DNA from: CAZNNH01 sp964574335
Lineage (GTDB): Bacteria > Acidobacteriota > Vicinamibacteria > Fen-336
Assembly (NCBI GenBank): GCA_964574335.1
Contig: CAZNNH010000023.1
Span: 1 to 54,831 of the forward strand
Direction of reading: 5' to 3'
DNA length: 54,831 bases
Under the pieces are notes generated by a model. The model did not search any database and was not told where the DNA came from. It worked only from the letters and a program-made list of their open reading frames with translations. The translations under genes were made by a program, and so were the position numbers. Every line of letters begins with the position of its first letter. Position 1 is the first letter of the stretch. Below, one piece after another: positions 33,122 through 41,751 of this stretch.

Positions 33122-34402
33122 TTACTGGCTGTGTCGGTAGATGACGGAGGCGTAGAAGCGGCGGAGCCGGACGTCGATGCTCACGTCCCCGTCGACGTAG
33201 CTGCCGGTCTCGCGCAGGTACGCCACGTCCAGCAGGAACGGTCCGGCAATGATGCCGGTGCCCACGGTGAAGCCGGTGAAGCGGGGGATCCCCGAGGTGA
33301 CCCGGAAGTACTGGCGGTCGCTGAAGTACCCGACCCGGAGCGGCCATTTCACCAGCCCGCGGATGAATACGTACTCGAGACCCATCCGGAGCTGCTCGGT
33401 GTCGACCTGCTCCCGGCCGAGGGTGGGGTACGACAGCTCGTTGAAGCGATGGTCCGGGGCGGTGGGCTCGCCTTCCTTGGGCAGCACGAAGTAGTGGTAG
33501 ACCGTGGCCTGGGACCAGAAGGTGCGGGTGTAGTCCGCCGAGACGGTGAGGGTGCTGTGGGGCCGGACCGAGAGCCCGAAGCCGACCGCGCCCGGGAAGC
33601 CCAGCCGTACTTCGTCGCTCTCGTAGGAGTTGGTGGTGACGATGTCCGGCTCGCCCTCGCTGCCGCTCTCGGTGTCCCTGCGCCAGCGTGCAAGGTTCAC
33701 CTGGCCCCGGAACGGGGTCTTGCCCACCAACCCGATGTTGAGGGCTTCGATCGGCGTCCAGATCACGCCCAGGTTGGTGTTCCAGCCCGAGAGATCGAAG
33801 TCGACCTGCTGCTGGGTGCGACGTCTGTAGAGCCGCTCACGGGTCTGCGAGTAGCCGTTGATCCAGCGGTTGAGGGTGAAGCCCAGCCGCCACTTGTGGG
33901 ACACCTGTACGCCGGTGCCCAGCGCCAGCACGTCGAAGCCCCCGCTGCCGCTGAGCACGATCGGTGGGTTGGGGCCCCGCACGATGGTGCGGTCCCCGGC
34001 GAAGAAGGAGAACGTCCGCTGGAAGCTGAGCTGGGCCGCCCCGGTGGCCCCTCCCAGCTCGAAAGGGTAGGCCACCGAGATGAAGTCCGGCGAGTAGCCG
34101 AAGAAGTGGTCGGTGCTGAGGACGCCGGTCTCGTCGCGCCTGGTCTGGAACGAGGTCCGGGTGCCCACGATCGAGATCTCCGGGTGCCGCAGGTAGCTCA
34201 GCCCCGCGGGGTTCCACGATGCGGCGGTGGCGTCGTCGGCGCGCGCCAGGAAGGCCCCGCCCATCCCGAGGGCGCGGGCCCCGGAGCCGACCGTGGTCGC
34301 TCCGGCCTGGAAGTCGAGCTCGTCCTGAGGGTCGATCTGGGCCAGGGCCGAGGCGGGCAGGCCCAGCACGAGCAGAGCCGCGCACAGCCACACGGCGGAC
34401 AC
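33122..34402 (-). CDS. Outer-membrane beta-barrel protein, OmpP1/FadL-like
   Basis: 426 residues from GTG 34402 (longer with TTG 34438). A signal peptide ends LPASALAQ. The family start GSGARALGMGGAFLARADDATAASWNPAGL is unmistakable for OmpP1/FadL/TodX-type transporters and PorV-like proteins; the rest alternates polar and apolar residues as in a barrel and ends FYASVIYRHSQ. Substrate unknown, probably hydrophobic. No ATG lies at the expected N-terminus. GAGAGG lies four bases before GTG 34402. It is followed at once by the sulfatase-fold gene. Confidence 0.85.
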   Translation of the reverse strand: MSAVWLCAALLVLGLPASALAQIDPQDELDFQAGATTVGSGARALGMGGAFLARADDATAASWNPAGLSYLRHPEISIVGTRTSFQTRRDETGVLSTDHFFGYSPDFISVAYPFELGGATGAAQLSFQRTFSFFAGDRTIVRGPNPPIVLSGSGGFDVLALGTGVQVSHKWRLGFTLNRWINGYSQTRERLYRRRTQQQVDFDLSGWNTNLGVIWTPIEALNIGLVGKTPFRGQVNLARWRRDTESGSEGEPDIVTTNSYESDEVRLGFPGAVGFGLSVRPHSTLTVSADYTRTFWSQATVYHYFVLPKEGEPTAPDHRFNELSYPTLGREQVDTEQLRMGLEYVFIRGLVKWPLRVGYFSDRQYFRVTSGIPRFTGFTVGTGIIAGPFLLDVAYLRETGSYVDGDVSIDVRLRRFYASVIYRHSQ

Positions 34403-34447
34403 ACAACCTCTCGACGGTCCCGTGGCGACCCTCCCCAACCTGGCGCG

Positions 34448-34453
34448 AGCATA
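34448..34453 (-). promoter_or_regulatory. -10-like hexamer of the barrel-protein operon
   Basis: Minus-strand TATGCT. Transcription would begin near 34441, giving a leader of about 39 nt to GTG 34402. Confidence 0.35.
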
Positions 34454-34501
34454 TCACGCCCCTCGGGGCGGCCCTCAGCCCCGACCACGAGGCGGTCGCA
34501 T

Positions 34502-34507
34502 TATGAT
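34502..34507 (+). promoter_or_regulatory. -10 element, leaderless start of the SGNH gene
   Basis: TATGAT ends six bases before GTG 34514, so the first transcribed base should be the start codon. There is no Shine-Dalgarno sequence. Confidence 0.5.
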
Positions 34508-34513
34508 GGCGGT

Positions 34514-35476
34514 GTGACTGGGGCCTCGAGACGCGCTGAGATCGCCCTGTGTGTGGCGAGCCTCATGCTCACGCTGGGCGCCGCCGAGCTGGTGGTGCGC
34601 CTGACCGGCTCGGCGGAGCGCGCGCCCACCGGCTACGCCCCGGTGAACACCGGAAGGACCTCCAAGCAGCGCCTCAACTCGGCCGGGTTCCGGGACCGCG
34701 AGCGAACCCTGAAGAAGCCGCCCGGAGTGCTTCGCGTGGTCTGCCTCGGGGACTCGTTCGCCTGGGGGCATGGGGTCGAGCTCGAGGACGCCTTCCCCTA
34801 CCGGCTCGAAGGGATCCTCAACCGGCGCCACTCGCAGCGCTACGAGGTGATCAACCTGGCCCTGCCCGGCATGAACACGGTGGACCAGGCCGGTCAGCTC
34901 GAAGAGCGGGGCTTCGCCTACCAGCCCGATCTGGTGCTGCTGGCGTACGTGCTCAACGACAGCGAGGATCCCGAGGCCGCCGAGGCCCGAAGGGCCCGGG
35001 ACTGGAGCGAGCCCGAGCCCCCTCCGATCCTGGGCCGCTCGGCGCTGTTCCGGTGGATCCAGCGACGGCTCTGGGCGACCGCCGAGAGCCGCCGCCGGGT
35101 CTCCGGCTACCTGTCGATGTACCGAGAGGACGCGCCGGGGTGGCTGGCGGGGCAGAAGGCGCTCCGGCAGATCGGGGAGTCGTGCCGGCTTCACGGGGTC
35201 CCCTGGGTGGTGGCGATCTTCCCGCTGTTCGGGAACCCTCTGGACGAGTCCTATCCCTTTGCCGAGATCCACACCAAGGTGGCCCGGGCGGCCCGGGCGG
35301 CGGGTGCCCGTGTGCTCGACCTGTGGCCGGCGTTCCGCGGCCTTCGCCACGAGATCCTGGTGGTCGACGGCACAGACGACGAGCATCCGAACGAGGTGGC
35401 CCACCGGATCGCTGCCGGCCAGATCCGCCCGGTCGTCGAGGCCCTGCTCCCCGCTTCCGACGAGGCGGCGCGATGA
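34514..35476 (+). CDS. Membrane-anchored SGNH/GDSL hydrolase
   Basis: 320 residues. One N-terminal membrane segment (about 8-27) anchors a periplasmic SGNH domain: block I LGDSFAWGHG (nucleophile Ser), block III-type Asn in LLAYVLNDSED, and block V DDEHPNEVAHR with the Asp-His pair. These enzymes de-acylate or acylate sugars and surface polysaccharides. The next gene, a glycosyltransferase, overlaps its stop by four bases (ATGA), which favours a role in cell-surface glycan modification. GTG start with a TATGAT -10 six bases before it. Confidence 0.85.
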   Translation: MTGASRRAEIALCVASLMLTLGAAELVVRLTGSAERAPTGYAPVNTGRTSKQRLNSAGFRDRERTLKKPPGVLRVVCLGDSFAWGHGVELEDAFPYRLEGILNRRHSQRYEVINLALPGMNTVDQAGQLEERGFAYQPDLVLLAYVLNDSEDPEAAEARRARDWSEPEPPPILGRSALFRWIQRRLWATAESRRRVSGYLSMYREDAPGWLAGQKALRQIGESCRLHGVPWVVAIFPLFGNPLDESYPFAEIHTKVARAARAAGARVLDLWPAFRGLRHEILVVDGTDDEHPNEVAHRIAAGQIRPVVEALLPASDEAAR

Positions 35477-36651
35477 GCCGGCCACGCTGGCTGCTGCCGG
35501 TCGCCGTGGCGGTCGCCCTGCGCCTCTTTGCCGTCGCGGTCTCCGATCGGGTGGTCGCCGACGTGCGCATCTACCGGAAGGTGGGGCAGCATGTCCTGGC
35601 CGGGGCGTGGAACCCCTACGAGCTGCCGGCCCGCTTCTACCCCTACCCGCCGGCCTGGGTCTGGGTGGAGGCGGGGGCCGAATGGCTGGCCCGAAACGTG
35701 CCGGGCGTGGGCTACGCGATCTGGGTGAAGCTGCCCATCGTCGCCGCCGACGCCCTGATCGTGGCGCTGCTGCTGGGCTTCGGGGCCCGCCTCGGAAAGG
35801 GCGCCCTGCCCGCCTGGCTCTTCGCCCTGCATCCGGTCAGCCTGCTGATCACCGGCTTCCACGGCCAGTTCGACTCGATCGCCCTCCTCTTCGTCCTGCT
35901 CGCCCTCGACGCCCACGCCCGCGGTCGGCTCGACCGGAGCGCCCTCGCCCTGTGCGCCGGCATCGTCACCAAGTCGTTCCCGGTGCTACTGCTGCCGTTC
36001 TTCCTGGCTCGCTGTGGGACGTGGCGCCGAGCCCTTCGTTTCCTGCTGCTGGCCACGCTGCCGGGGGTGCTGCTGCTGGTTCCCTACGCGCTCGACGACC
36101 ACCAGGCGCTGCAGAGAGAGCTGTTCGGCTACGGCGGCTTCGCCGACTTCGGCTGGATCGGCCTCCTCCGCGGGGCACGCTGGCTGCTGACCGGAGAGCT
36201 GCTGCGTAGCGAGCCGCCCCACTGGGGGGCGCTGATCCCGATCGCCAAGGGCCTGTACCTGTTCGCCTACGCCCTGCTGTGGCTCGGGTTCGCCCGGGGT
36301 TTCCTCCGCTTCACGCTCCCCCAGGCGGCGCTGGCCGTCTTCGTCGCCTTCCTGGCCCTGTACGGCTCGGTGAGCGCCCAGTACCTGGTGTGGGTGGTGC
36401 CGATCGGCGTGCTCTACCCACGCTCGCTGCTTCTGGCCCATGCGCTCTCGGCGACGTTGGCGCTGCTGGGCTTCTACGCCTTCCTACACCCAGGGGTGCT
36501 GCTCCCGGTGGGCGCACCGTGGGCATACGACCCGACGCATGCCGGCGTGGCCTGGGTGGCCGGGGTCTTCCTGGTCACCCTGGTCTGCCTGACGTGGTTT
36601 CTGAACCTGCTGTACGACGGGCGGCAGCCTGGTGGTGACGGAGCGCTCTGA
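35473..36651 (+). CDS. GT-C fold polyprenyl-sugar glycosyltransferase (GT87/DUF2029-like)
   Basis: 392 residues and about ten membrane segments. The N-terminal loop has VADVRIYRKVGQHVLAGAWN, with an early Asp as in GT-C enzymes, and later GFHGQFDSIALLFVLLAL. Such proteins transfer mannose or other sugars from polyprenyl phosphate on the periplasmic face of the inner membrane. It is coupled to the SGNH hydrolase gene before it. The acceptor is not known. Confidence 0.82.
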   Translation: MSRPRWLLPVAVAVALRLFAVAVSDRVVADVRIYRKVGQHVLAGAWNPYELPARFYPYPPAWVWVEAGAEWLARNVPGVGYAIWVKLPIVAADALIVALLLGFGARLGKGALPAWLFALHPVSLLITGFHGQFDSIALLFVLLALDAHARGRLDRSALALCAGIVTKSFPVLLLPFFLARCGTWRRALRFLLLATLPGVLLLVPYALDDHQALQRELFGYGGFADFGWIGLLRGARWLLTGELLRSEPPHWGALIPIAKGLYLFAYALLWLGFARGFLRFTLPQAALAVFVAFLALYGSVSAQYLVWVVPIGVLYPRSLLLAHALSATLALLGFYAFLHPGVLLPVGAPWAYDPTHAGVAWVAGVFLVTLVCLTWFLNLLYDGRQPGGDGAL

Positions 36652-36673
36652 CCGTCGGTCCGGACTCTTCTCG

Positions 36674-37063
36674 TCAGCGCAAGGGCGAGTCGGGGCGCTC
36701 CCCACAGCGTAGCGACAGCCGCAGGCCCTCCTCTCGCAGACCCAGGCACTCGAACAGGTTCCGGATGCTCTGGCCGAGGCGGTCGCTGCGACACCGGGTC
36801 TTCTCGATGGCGCTCACCAGCCGACGCCCCGCCTCGGCCGCAGCATCGGCGGCCGGGATGGCCTCTTGGGGGGGCGGGTCCTCGACGTAGCCCCGCAGCC
36901 GACCCTCGAGCTCGGCCATGACGTGGCGCAGCACGCTGGCGCCCCCGTTTCCCGACTCTCCGTAGGCCCCCAGTGTCTCGAGGCTGCGGTCGACGCGATG
37001 GAGCACCGTGCGCGCGTGCGGAAGGTTGATCCACGCGTAGCGGCGCTGGGCCTCTTCGCTCAA
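36674..37063 (-). CDS. Small all-helical protein of unknown function
   Basis: 129 residues from TTG 37063, with GGGGA six bases upstream. The sequence is soluble and helix-rich (AWINLPHARTVLHRVDRSL, AAEAGRRLVSAIEKTRC), with a few Cys and no signal peptide. I do not recognise the family; four-helix-bundle proteins look similar. It is divergent from the M16 protease gene and shares a symmetric promoter region with it. Coding status rests on the promoter, the ribosome binding site and an otherwise unexplained frame. Confidence 0.6.
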   Translation of the reverse strand: MSEEAQRRYAWINLPHARTVLHRVDRSLETLGAYGESGNGGASVLRHVMAELEGRLRGYVEDPPPQEAIPAADAAAEAGRRLVSAIEKTRCRSDRLGQSIRNLFECLGLREEGLRLSLRCGERPDSPLR

Positions 37064-37101
37064 CCGATCCCCTTGACTTGTCTCGGTGGCTCTTGAAAGT
37101 C

Positions 37102-37146
37102 AGTCTAGCACGCACGCTTGGTGCCCTACAGGCAGCGTGCTAGATT
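37102..37146. promoter_or_regulatory. Symmetric divergent promoter region
   Basis: 12-bp arms (37102-37113 and 37135-37146) are inverted repeats with one mismatch and contain divergent -10 hexamers: TAGACT on the minus strand (37107-37102) and TAGATT on the plus strand (37141-37146). A TTGGTG at 37118-37123 lies 17 bp before the rightward -10. The left promoter serves the helical protein at 37063, the right one the M16 protease at 37205. Confidence 0.5.
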
Positions 37147-37204
37147 GGATCTCCCGCCCAGTTCCAGGCCGTCCGGCGCCACGGGCCGAGGCGGCGAGGG
37201 TCCC

Positions 37205-38461
37205 ATGATCGTCAAGGAGCAGCTGCCGAGCGGTCTGACGCTGGTCACCGAGCGGATGCCGTCCGTGCGAAGCGTGGCCACCGGCGTCTGGCTGAAGCGG
37301 GGGAGCCGCCACGAGCGGTCCGCCGAGGCCGGCATCAGCCACTTCATCGAGCACATGGTCTTCAAGGGGACCAAGACCCGCTCGGCCCAGCAGCTTGCTG
37401 CCGAGGTGGACTCGATCGGTGGCCACATGGACGCCTTCACCGCCAAGGAGTACGCCGCCTTCCACCTGAAGGTGCTCGACGAGCACCTGCCCCTGGCGGT
37501 GGACATCCTGGCGGACATCGTGGTCAACCCTCTCTTCGATTCAGGGGAGGTGGCCAAGGAGAAGAAGGTCGTCTTCGAAGAGATCAACATGGTGGAGGAC
37601 ACTCCGGACGACCTGGTGCTGGAGCTGTTCTCGCAAGCCTTCTGGCCCGACCACCCGCTCGGTCGTCCGATCCTCGGCACCAAGAAGAGCGTGGCCTCTC
37701 TGGAGAGGGACCAGCTCGAGGCCTTCTTCCGGGAGGCCTACCGCCCGGAGAACCTGCTGGTGGTGGCCGCCGGCAACCTCGAGCACGAGGCGCTCTCCCG
37801 GCTCCTGCAGGAGCGGTTCGCCGGGCTGGAGCCCGGCCGGGGCAAAGGCGAAAGCGTCCCGCCGCAGCCCACCGCGGGCGTGGTGAGCCGCTCCAAGCAG
37901 GAGCTGGAGCAGGTCCACCTGTGCCTGGGCGGCCGCTCGTACCCCCAGAGCCACGACGCCCGGTACGGCACCTACGTGCTCAACACCGTGCTCGGCGGCA
38001 GCATGTCCTCCCGGTTGTTCCAGAACATCCGCGAGCAGCGGGGCCTGGTCTACTCGATCTCCTCCGGGATCGCCGCCTACTCCGATGCCGGCCACCTCAC
38101 GGTTTGTGCCGGGACTGGCCTGGAGGCGGTCGACGAGGTGGTGCGCCTGACCCTCGAGGAGCTGGGCCGCCTCACCCAGGAGCCGGTCCCCGGTGACGAG
38201 CTCCGCCGCGCCAAGGACCACCTCAAGGGAAGCCTGATGCTCTCCCTGGAGAGCACCGGAAACCGGATGGGACACCTGGCGCGCCAGGAGATCTACTTTG
38301 GGCGCCTGTTCAGCCTGGAGGAGACCTTGCAGGCCATCGAGGCCGTGACCGACGCCGAGGTCCAGCAGATCGCGACGGAGCACTTCTCCGGAGAGCTGAC
38401 GATGAGCCTGGTGGGGAACCTCTCGGGCTACCGGCCCCGGACCAGCGCGCTCCGCGTGTAG
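37205..38461 (+). CDS. M16 family zinc metalloprotease (processing-peptidase-like)
   Basis: 418 residues. The inverted zinc motif HFIEH lies near residue 47 (AGISHFIEHMVFKGT), with the third ligand in the EEINMVED region. Two homologous halves are visible, the second without the zinc motif (GGSMSSRLFQNIREQRGLVY). This is the single-chain PqqL/YmxG-type protease of about 420 residues. It lacks a signal peptide, so it should be cytoplasmic. GAGGG precedes the ATG. The substrate is unknown. Confidence 0.93.
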   Translation: MIVKEQLPSGLTLVTERMPSVRSVATGVWLKRGSRHERSAEAGISHFIEHMVFKGTKTRSAQQLAAEVDSIGGHMDAFTAKEYAAFHLKVLDEHLPLAVDILADIVVNPLFDSGEVAKEKKVVFEEINMVEDTPDDLVLELFSQAFWPDHPLGRPILGTKKSVASLERDQLEAFFREAYRPENLLVVAAGNLEHEALSRLLQERFAGLEPGRGKGESVPPQPTAGVVSRSKQELEQVHLCLGGRSYPQSHDARYGTYVLNTVLGGSMSSRLFQNIREQRGLVYSISSGIAAYSDAGHLTVCAGTGLEAVDEVVRLTLEELGRLTQEPVPGDELRRAKDHLKGSLMLSLESTGNRMGHLARQEIYFGRLFSLEETLQAIEAVTDAEVQQIATEHFSGELTMSLVGNLSGYRPRTSALRV

Positions 38462-38476
38462 GCCGGCCCTCGAGGG

Positions 38477-38501
38477 TCGGGGCCGACGCGACGCGCCCCG
38501 A
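38477..38501. terminator. Hairpin between convergent genes
   Basis: TCGGGGC (38477-38483) and GCCCCGA (38495-38501) form a 7-bp stem with an 11-nt loop in the 43-bp gap between converging genes. No T-tract on either side, so it may end transcription from both directions weakly or need Rho. Confidence 0.4.
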
Positions 38502-38504
38502 GGC

Positions 38505-39644
38505 TTAGGGGGCCCCGGGCGAGGAGCGGTAGGCGTCGAGCCGGAGCTCCTCGAGCACCTCGTGGACGATCTCGGCCGTCACCTGGTGGCCCAGCGGGCT
38601 GAGGTGCCCCAGGCCGTCGGACGTCAGCTCGCGGTACGAGCGTCCCTTGGCCCGGAAACGCTCCCCCATCAGGACAAAGGGGATGCCTTCGGCCTCGGCG
38701 CGCCGAGCGAGCTGGCCCACCAGGTCGGAGCGCTCGTCGTCGAACGTCGTCCGCATCGGGTAGGCGAGCACCACCAGGCGTGCGCGGCTGGGCGCCAGCA
38801 GGTCCCTCATCTCCCGGAGCAGCCGGGTCGCCAGCGTCAACACCCGGGCGTGGTCGAGCAAGACCTCGTTGGCTCGGGTCTCCCAGTGGGGAAGCGTCTC
38901 GCCCCTGGCCGCTCGGGCTCGCGCCAGACGGGCCGTCGTTCCGGTCCAGGCCAGGGCCGCGTTGTAGAGGTGCGACCGCTCGCCCAGCCACTGCGCCACA
39001 CGGCCGCTCAGGCTCAGACGAAGGTGACTGTCGTGCAGCTCCAGTCGGTCCCCCTCGAGGGTGAAGTACGGCTTGGGGTGGACGCCGTTGTAGAGGAAGC
39101 TCGGCAGCATGTTGTCGGCGAAGTCGTTGGCCCGGCAGAAGTGGACCAGGACCACGTCCGGCCGGAAGCCGAGCCCCTCGTGGCGGAGGCGCAGCAGCTC
39201 CTGGTCCGTGCCGTAGCCGGCCACGCTCAGGTTGACGACCTGGTACCGGCCCGGGCCGATCTCGAGCCGACGGGAGAAGACCTGCTCGTCGTCGACGTCG
39301 AGGCCGTAGGCGACCGAGTCGCCGAGCATCAGCAACCGGGTGTGGGCAGAGTCGCGCTCCCCGGAGTAGAGCCGGCCCCGATAGCCCGCCGAGTTCGTGG
39401 TGTAGCGGATCCCGTCCCGCTCCAGGCGGAGGTCGCGCCGGAGCTCCCAGCCGTAGACCTCCGAGTAGGCGTGCAGACAGGTCATGACGCTGCCGCTGCA
39501 GGCGTCGGGGCAGGGGCACGGCCTGAGGACCCGGAGCGCCAGCTCCAGCATCACCAAGAGCGCCGCCGTGGCCAACAGCGAGAAGAGCGCGAGCAGCAGC
39601 TCGGCCAGGGGGACGTGTCGCCTTTTCGTCACCTCGCGGACCAC
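38505..39644 (-). CDS. Membrane-anchored SGNH/GDSL hydrolase-like protein
   Basis: 379 residues. A membrane segment (about 14-38) precedes a Cys-rich linker (PCPCPDACSGSVMTC) and an SGNH domain: LMLGDSVAYGLDVDD (block I), HFCRANDFADN and a late TSDGLGHLSPLGHQ, where the block V Asp-His pair reads D-x-x-GH. It probably modifies or cleaves acyl groups on surface glycans. GTG 39644 follows TATCCT by six bases and has no Shine-Dalgarno sequence; GTG 39632 is an alternative. Divergent from a second SGNH gene. Confidence 0.8.
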   Translation of the reverse strand: MVREVTKRRHVPLAELLLALFSLLATAALLVMLELALRVLRPCPCPDACSGSVMTCLHAYSEVYGWELRRDLRLERDGIRYTTNSAGYRGRLYSGERDSAHTRLLMLGDSVAYGLDVDDEQVFSRRLEIGPGRYQVVNLSVAGYGTDQELLRLRHEGLGFRPDVVLVHFCRANDFADNMLPSFLYNGVHPKPYFTLEGDRLELHDSHLRLSLSGRVAQWLGERSHLYNAALAWTGTTARLARARAARGETLPHWETRANEVLLDHARVLTLATRLLREMRDLLAPSRARLVVLAYPMRTTFDDERSDLVGQLARRAEAEGIPFVLMGERFRAKGRSYRELTSDGLGHLSPLGHQVTAEIVHEVLEELRLDAYRSSPGAP

Positions 39645-39650
39645 CGGCGG

Positions 39651-39656
39651 AGGATA
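39651..39656 (-). promoter_or_regulatory. -10 element, leaderless start of the leftward SGNH gene
   Basis: Minus-strand TATCCT. Six bases separate it from GTG 39644. The divergent SGNH lipoprotein gene has TATGCT at 39686-39691, so the two -10 elements are about 30 bp apart. Confidence 0.45.
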
Positions 39657-39705
39657 TCACCGCCGCTCGCCGACCGGGCGGCGGCTATGCTACGCTCCAG
39701 CCTCG

Positions 39706-40833
39706 ATGCTGTTGAGGCCCAAACACTTGCTGGTGGCCGGCGGGGTGGCGTGCAGCCTCTCCCTGGCCGGCTGCGGAGGCGGCTCCTCGTCCCCGACCGA
39801 ACCGAACCCGCCGGGGATGACGGGCACGCTCGGCATCACCCTCTTCTACGACGAGAACGGCAACGGGCAGATCGACCCCGGCGAGGTGGTGAGGCTCCCG
39901 GAGGTGCTGGTCTCGGTGGCCGGTGCCTCCGGCCGCACCGCTGCGGGCAGTGGCACGACGCTCCTCTCCGGGCTGCCCGAGGGGACACATGCCGTCACCG
40001 TGGACACCAGCACGCTGCCACCCTTCTACCAGGCCCCGGCGGTCCCCATCTCGGTGCAGGTGCCCCAGCAGCGGCAGGTGGTGGTTCCGTGCACGCTGCC
40101 CATCGGGATGAACCGCGCGAACACCTACCTGGCCTTCGGCAACAGCATCACCGACGGCTTCGGGCACACCGACGGGATGTCCTACCGAGGCCGCCTGCAG
40201 TCGGAGCTCGTCGGCTTCTTCGGCGCCGCCCAGGTCATCAACGACGGGATCGGCTCCAGCAGCAGCGAGGACGGGGCCGCCCGGATCGGGGCCTCGCTTC
40301 TGGCCCACCACCCCGCCTACACGCTGATCCACTACGGCACCAACGACTTCAACAAGAGCGGCTGTCGTCGGGTGGAGACCATCGACGAGTGCTTCACCAT
40401 CCCCAGCCTGCGCACGATCGTGAGGGAGACCCTGGCCGCCGGCAGCCTTCCCTGCCTGGCCACGATCCTCCCCAGCAACACGGGCTTCGACCTGCGGGCG
40501 CCGCCGCAACGGAACCAGTGGATCGCCCTCCAGGACGAGCGGATCCGGGCCCTCGCCGCCGAAGAAGGGGCGCTCTTGGTGGACTTGGAGGCGGCGTTTC
40601 TCCAGGCGGGACCCCTCGACACCCTCTTCGAGGACCACGTCCACCCGAACGCGGCCGGCTTCGAGCTGATGGCGGATACTTTCTTCGAGGCGATCACACA
40701 CGGCCAGACCCCCGCCGCGTTCACTCCGGTCGGCGGGGGGGCGGCGCTCGGGCCGAGCAGCCTCGCCCCGAGGGAGCCGCTGATCCTCGGGCGCGAGGCC
40801 GTGATGCGGGGGAGAGCCCCGACCCGCCGGTAG
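39706..40833 (+). CDS. SGNH/GDSL esterase lipoprotein with EF-hand-like N-terminal module
   Basis: 375 residues. A lipobox (LSLAGCGGG, Cys near 23) is followed by a beta module with a calcium-binding-like loop (FYDENGNGQIDPGE, SdrD/carboxypeptidase-regulatory-like) and then a complete SGNH domain: AFGNSITDGFG, GIGSSSSEDGAA, HYGTNDFNK and DHVHPNAAG. This order of blocks fits extracellular esterases such as sugar acetylesterases. The N-terminal module may serve as a spacer or bind calcium. No Shine-Dalgarno sequence; -10-like TATGCT lies 14 bases before the start. Divergent from the other SGNH gene. Confidence 0.88.
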   Translation: MLLRPKHLLVAGGVACSLSLAGCGGGSSSPTEPNPPGMTGTLGITLFYDENGNGQIDPGEVVRLPEVLVSVAGASGRTAAGSGTTLLSGLPEGTHAVTVDTSTLPPFYQAPAVPISVQVPQQRQVVVPCTLPIGMNRANTYLAFGNSITDGFGHTDGMSYRGRLQSELVGFFGAAQVINDGIGSSSSEDGAARIGASLLAHHPAYTLIHYGTNDFNKSGCRRVETIDECFTIPSLRTIVRETLAAGSLPCLATILPSNTGFDLRAPPQRNQWIALQDERIRALAAEEGALLVDLEAAFLQAGPLDTLFEDHVHPNAAGFELMADTFFEAITHGQTPAAFTPVGGGAALGPSSLAPREPLILGREAVMRGRAPTRR

Positions 40834-40888
40834 AGGTCGCCGACTTCGTCCTTGATGTTCCGGCAACGGCCGTGGTCAACTAACGCCG

Positions 40889-41713
40889 GTGGGACTCCGC
40901 TTCTGCATCCTCGGCTCGGGCAGCACCGGCAACGCGACGCTGATCGAGGCGGGAAAGACCCGCCTGCTGCTGGATGCCGGGCTCGGCCCGCGGGTGCTGG
41001 CCGAGCGGCTCCAGGCGGTGGGCGTCGACCCGGCCAGCCTGGCCGCGGTGGTGCTGTCCCACGAGCACAACGATCACGCCCGGGGGGCGGTTCCTTTCGT
41101 CCGGAAGTGGGGGATGCCGCTGGCGGGCACCCGCGGGACCTATGCCGCCGCTGGCTTGGGGGCGGAAGAGCTGCCGGGGTACGTCGTGCTCCGAGCCGAG
41201 GAGCCGCAGGCCTTCGGCTCGTTGAAGGTCGAGTGCGTGCCGATGCCCCACGACGCGGCCGGCCCCGCGGCGTTCGTGGTCTCGGCGAACGGCAGCTCGT
41301 TCGGTCACGCCACCGACCTCGGACACGTCAGCGCCCCGGTGGCCCGGGCGTTCCGGCGCTGCCGGGCGGTGCTGATCGAGTCCAACTACGACCCGAGCCT
41401 GCTGCGCGACGGGCCCTACCCCTGGTCGCTCAAGGAGCGGATCATGGGGCCGCGGGGCCACCTCTCCAACCAGGACACCGCCCGCTACCTCGCCGAGGAG
41501 CTCGGCGAGAGCTGCCGAGCGGTGGTGCTGGCCCACCTGTCGCAGCAGAACAACCATCCCGAGCTGGCGCTGATGGCGGCCGAGGCGAGCCTGGGCCGCC
41601 GCGGTCGCTCCGAGGTCCGCCTGCGGGTGGCGGGACGGTCGGGGATGGGCTGGCTCGAGGTGGGGTCTCCCGCGCGCGAGGCCGACGGCCCCACTCAGCT
41701 CGAGCTGTTCTGA
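40889..41713 (+). CDS. MBL-fold metallohydrolase, YycJ/WalJ-like
   Basis: 274 residues. The metallo-beta-lactamase motif reads LSHEHNDHARGA, followed by a second metal region GHATDLGHVS and HLSQQNNHPELA, typical of the YycJ/WalJ group; members are cytoplasmic phosphodiesterase- or exonuclease-like enzymes. The opening GLRFCILGSGSTGNATLIE is conserved. GTG at 40889. It ends in a small stem-loop. No operon partner: the upstream SGNH gene stops 55 bp earlier and the downstream rfbC converges on it. Confidence 0.9.
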   Translation: MGLRFCILGSGSTGNATLIEAGKTRLLLDAGLGPRVLAERLQAVGVDPASLAAVVLSHEHNDHARGAVPFVRKWGMPLAGTRGTYAAAGLGAEELPGYVVLRAEEPQAFGSLKVECVPMPHDAAGPAAFVVSANGSSFGHATDLGHVSAPVARAFRRCRAVLIESNYDPSLLRDGPYPWSLKERIMGPRGHLSNQDTARYLAEELGESCRAVVLAHLSQQNNHPELALMAAEASLGRRGRSEVRLRVAGRSGMGWLEVGSPAREADGPTQLELF

Positions 41714-41715
41714 GC

Positions 41716-41733
41716 TTGGGCCCTCGAGCCCAG
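41716..41733 (+). terminator. Stem-loop after the MBL gene
   Basis: TTGGGC (41716-41721) and GCCCAG (41728-41733) pair with one G-T wobble, two bases after the stop codon, followed by CTTCCCT. A weak intrinsic terminator at best. Confidence 0.35.
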
Positions 41734-41751
41734 CTTCCCTCCCGGCCGACC

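Noticed and set aside
32231..34513. Upstream two-thirds of the open frame that ends at 35476
   Set aside because: It is antisense to the sulfatase-fold and barrel genes. The SGNH protein starts at GTG 34514, where a -10 hexamer is present.
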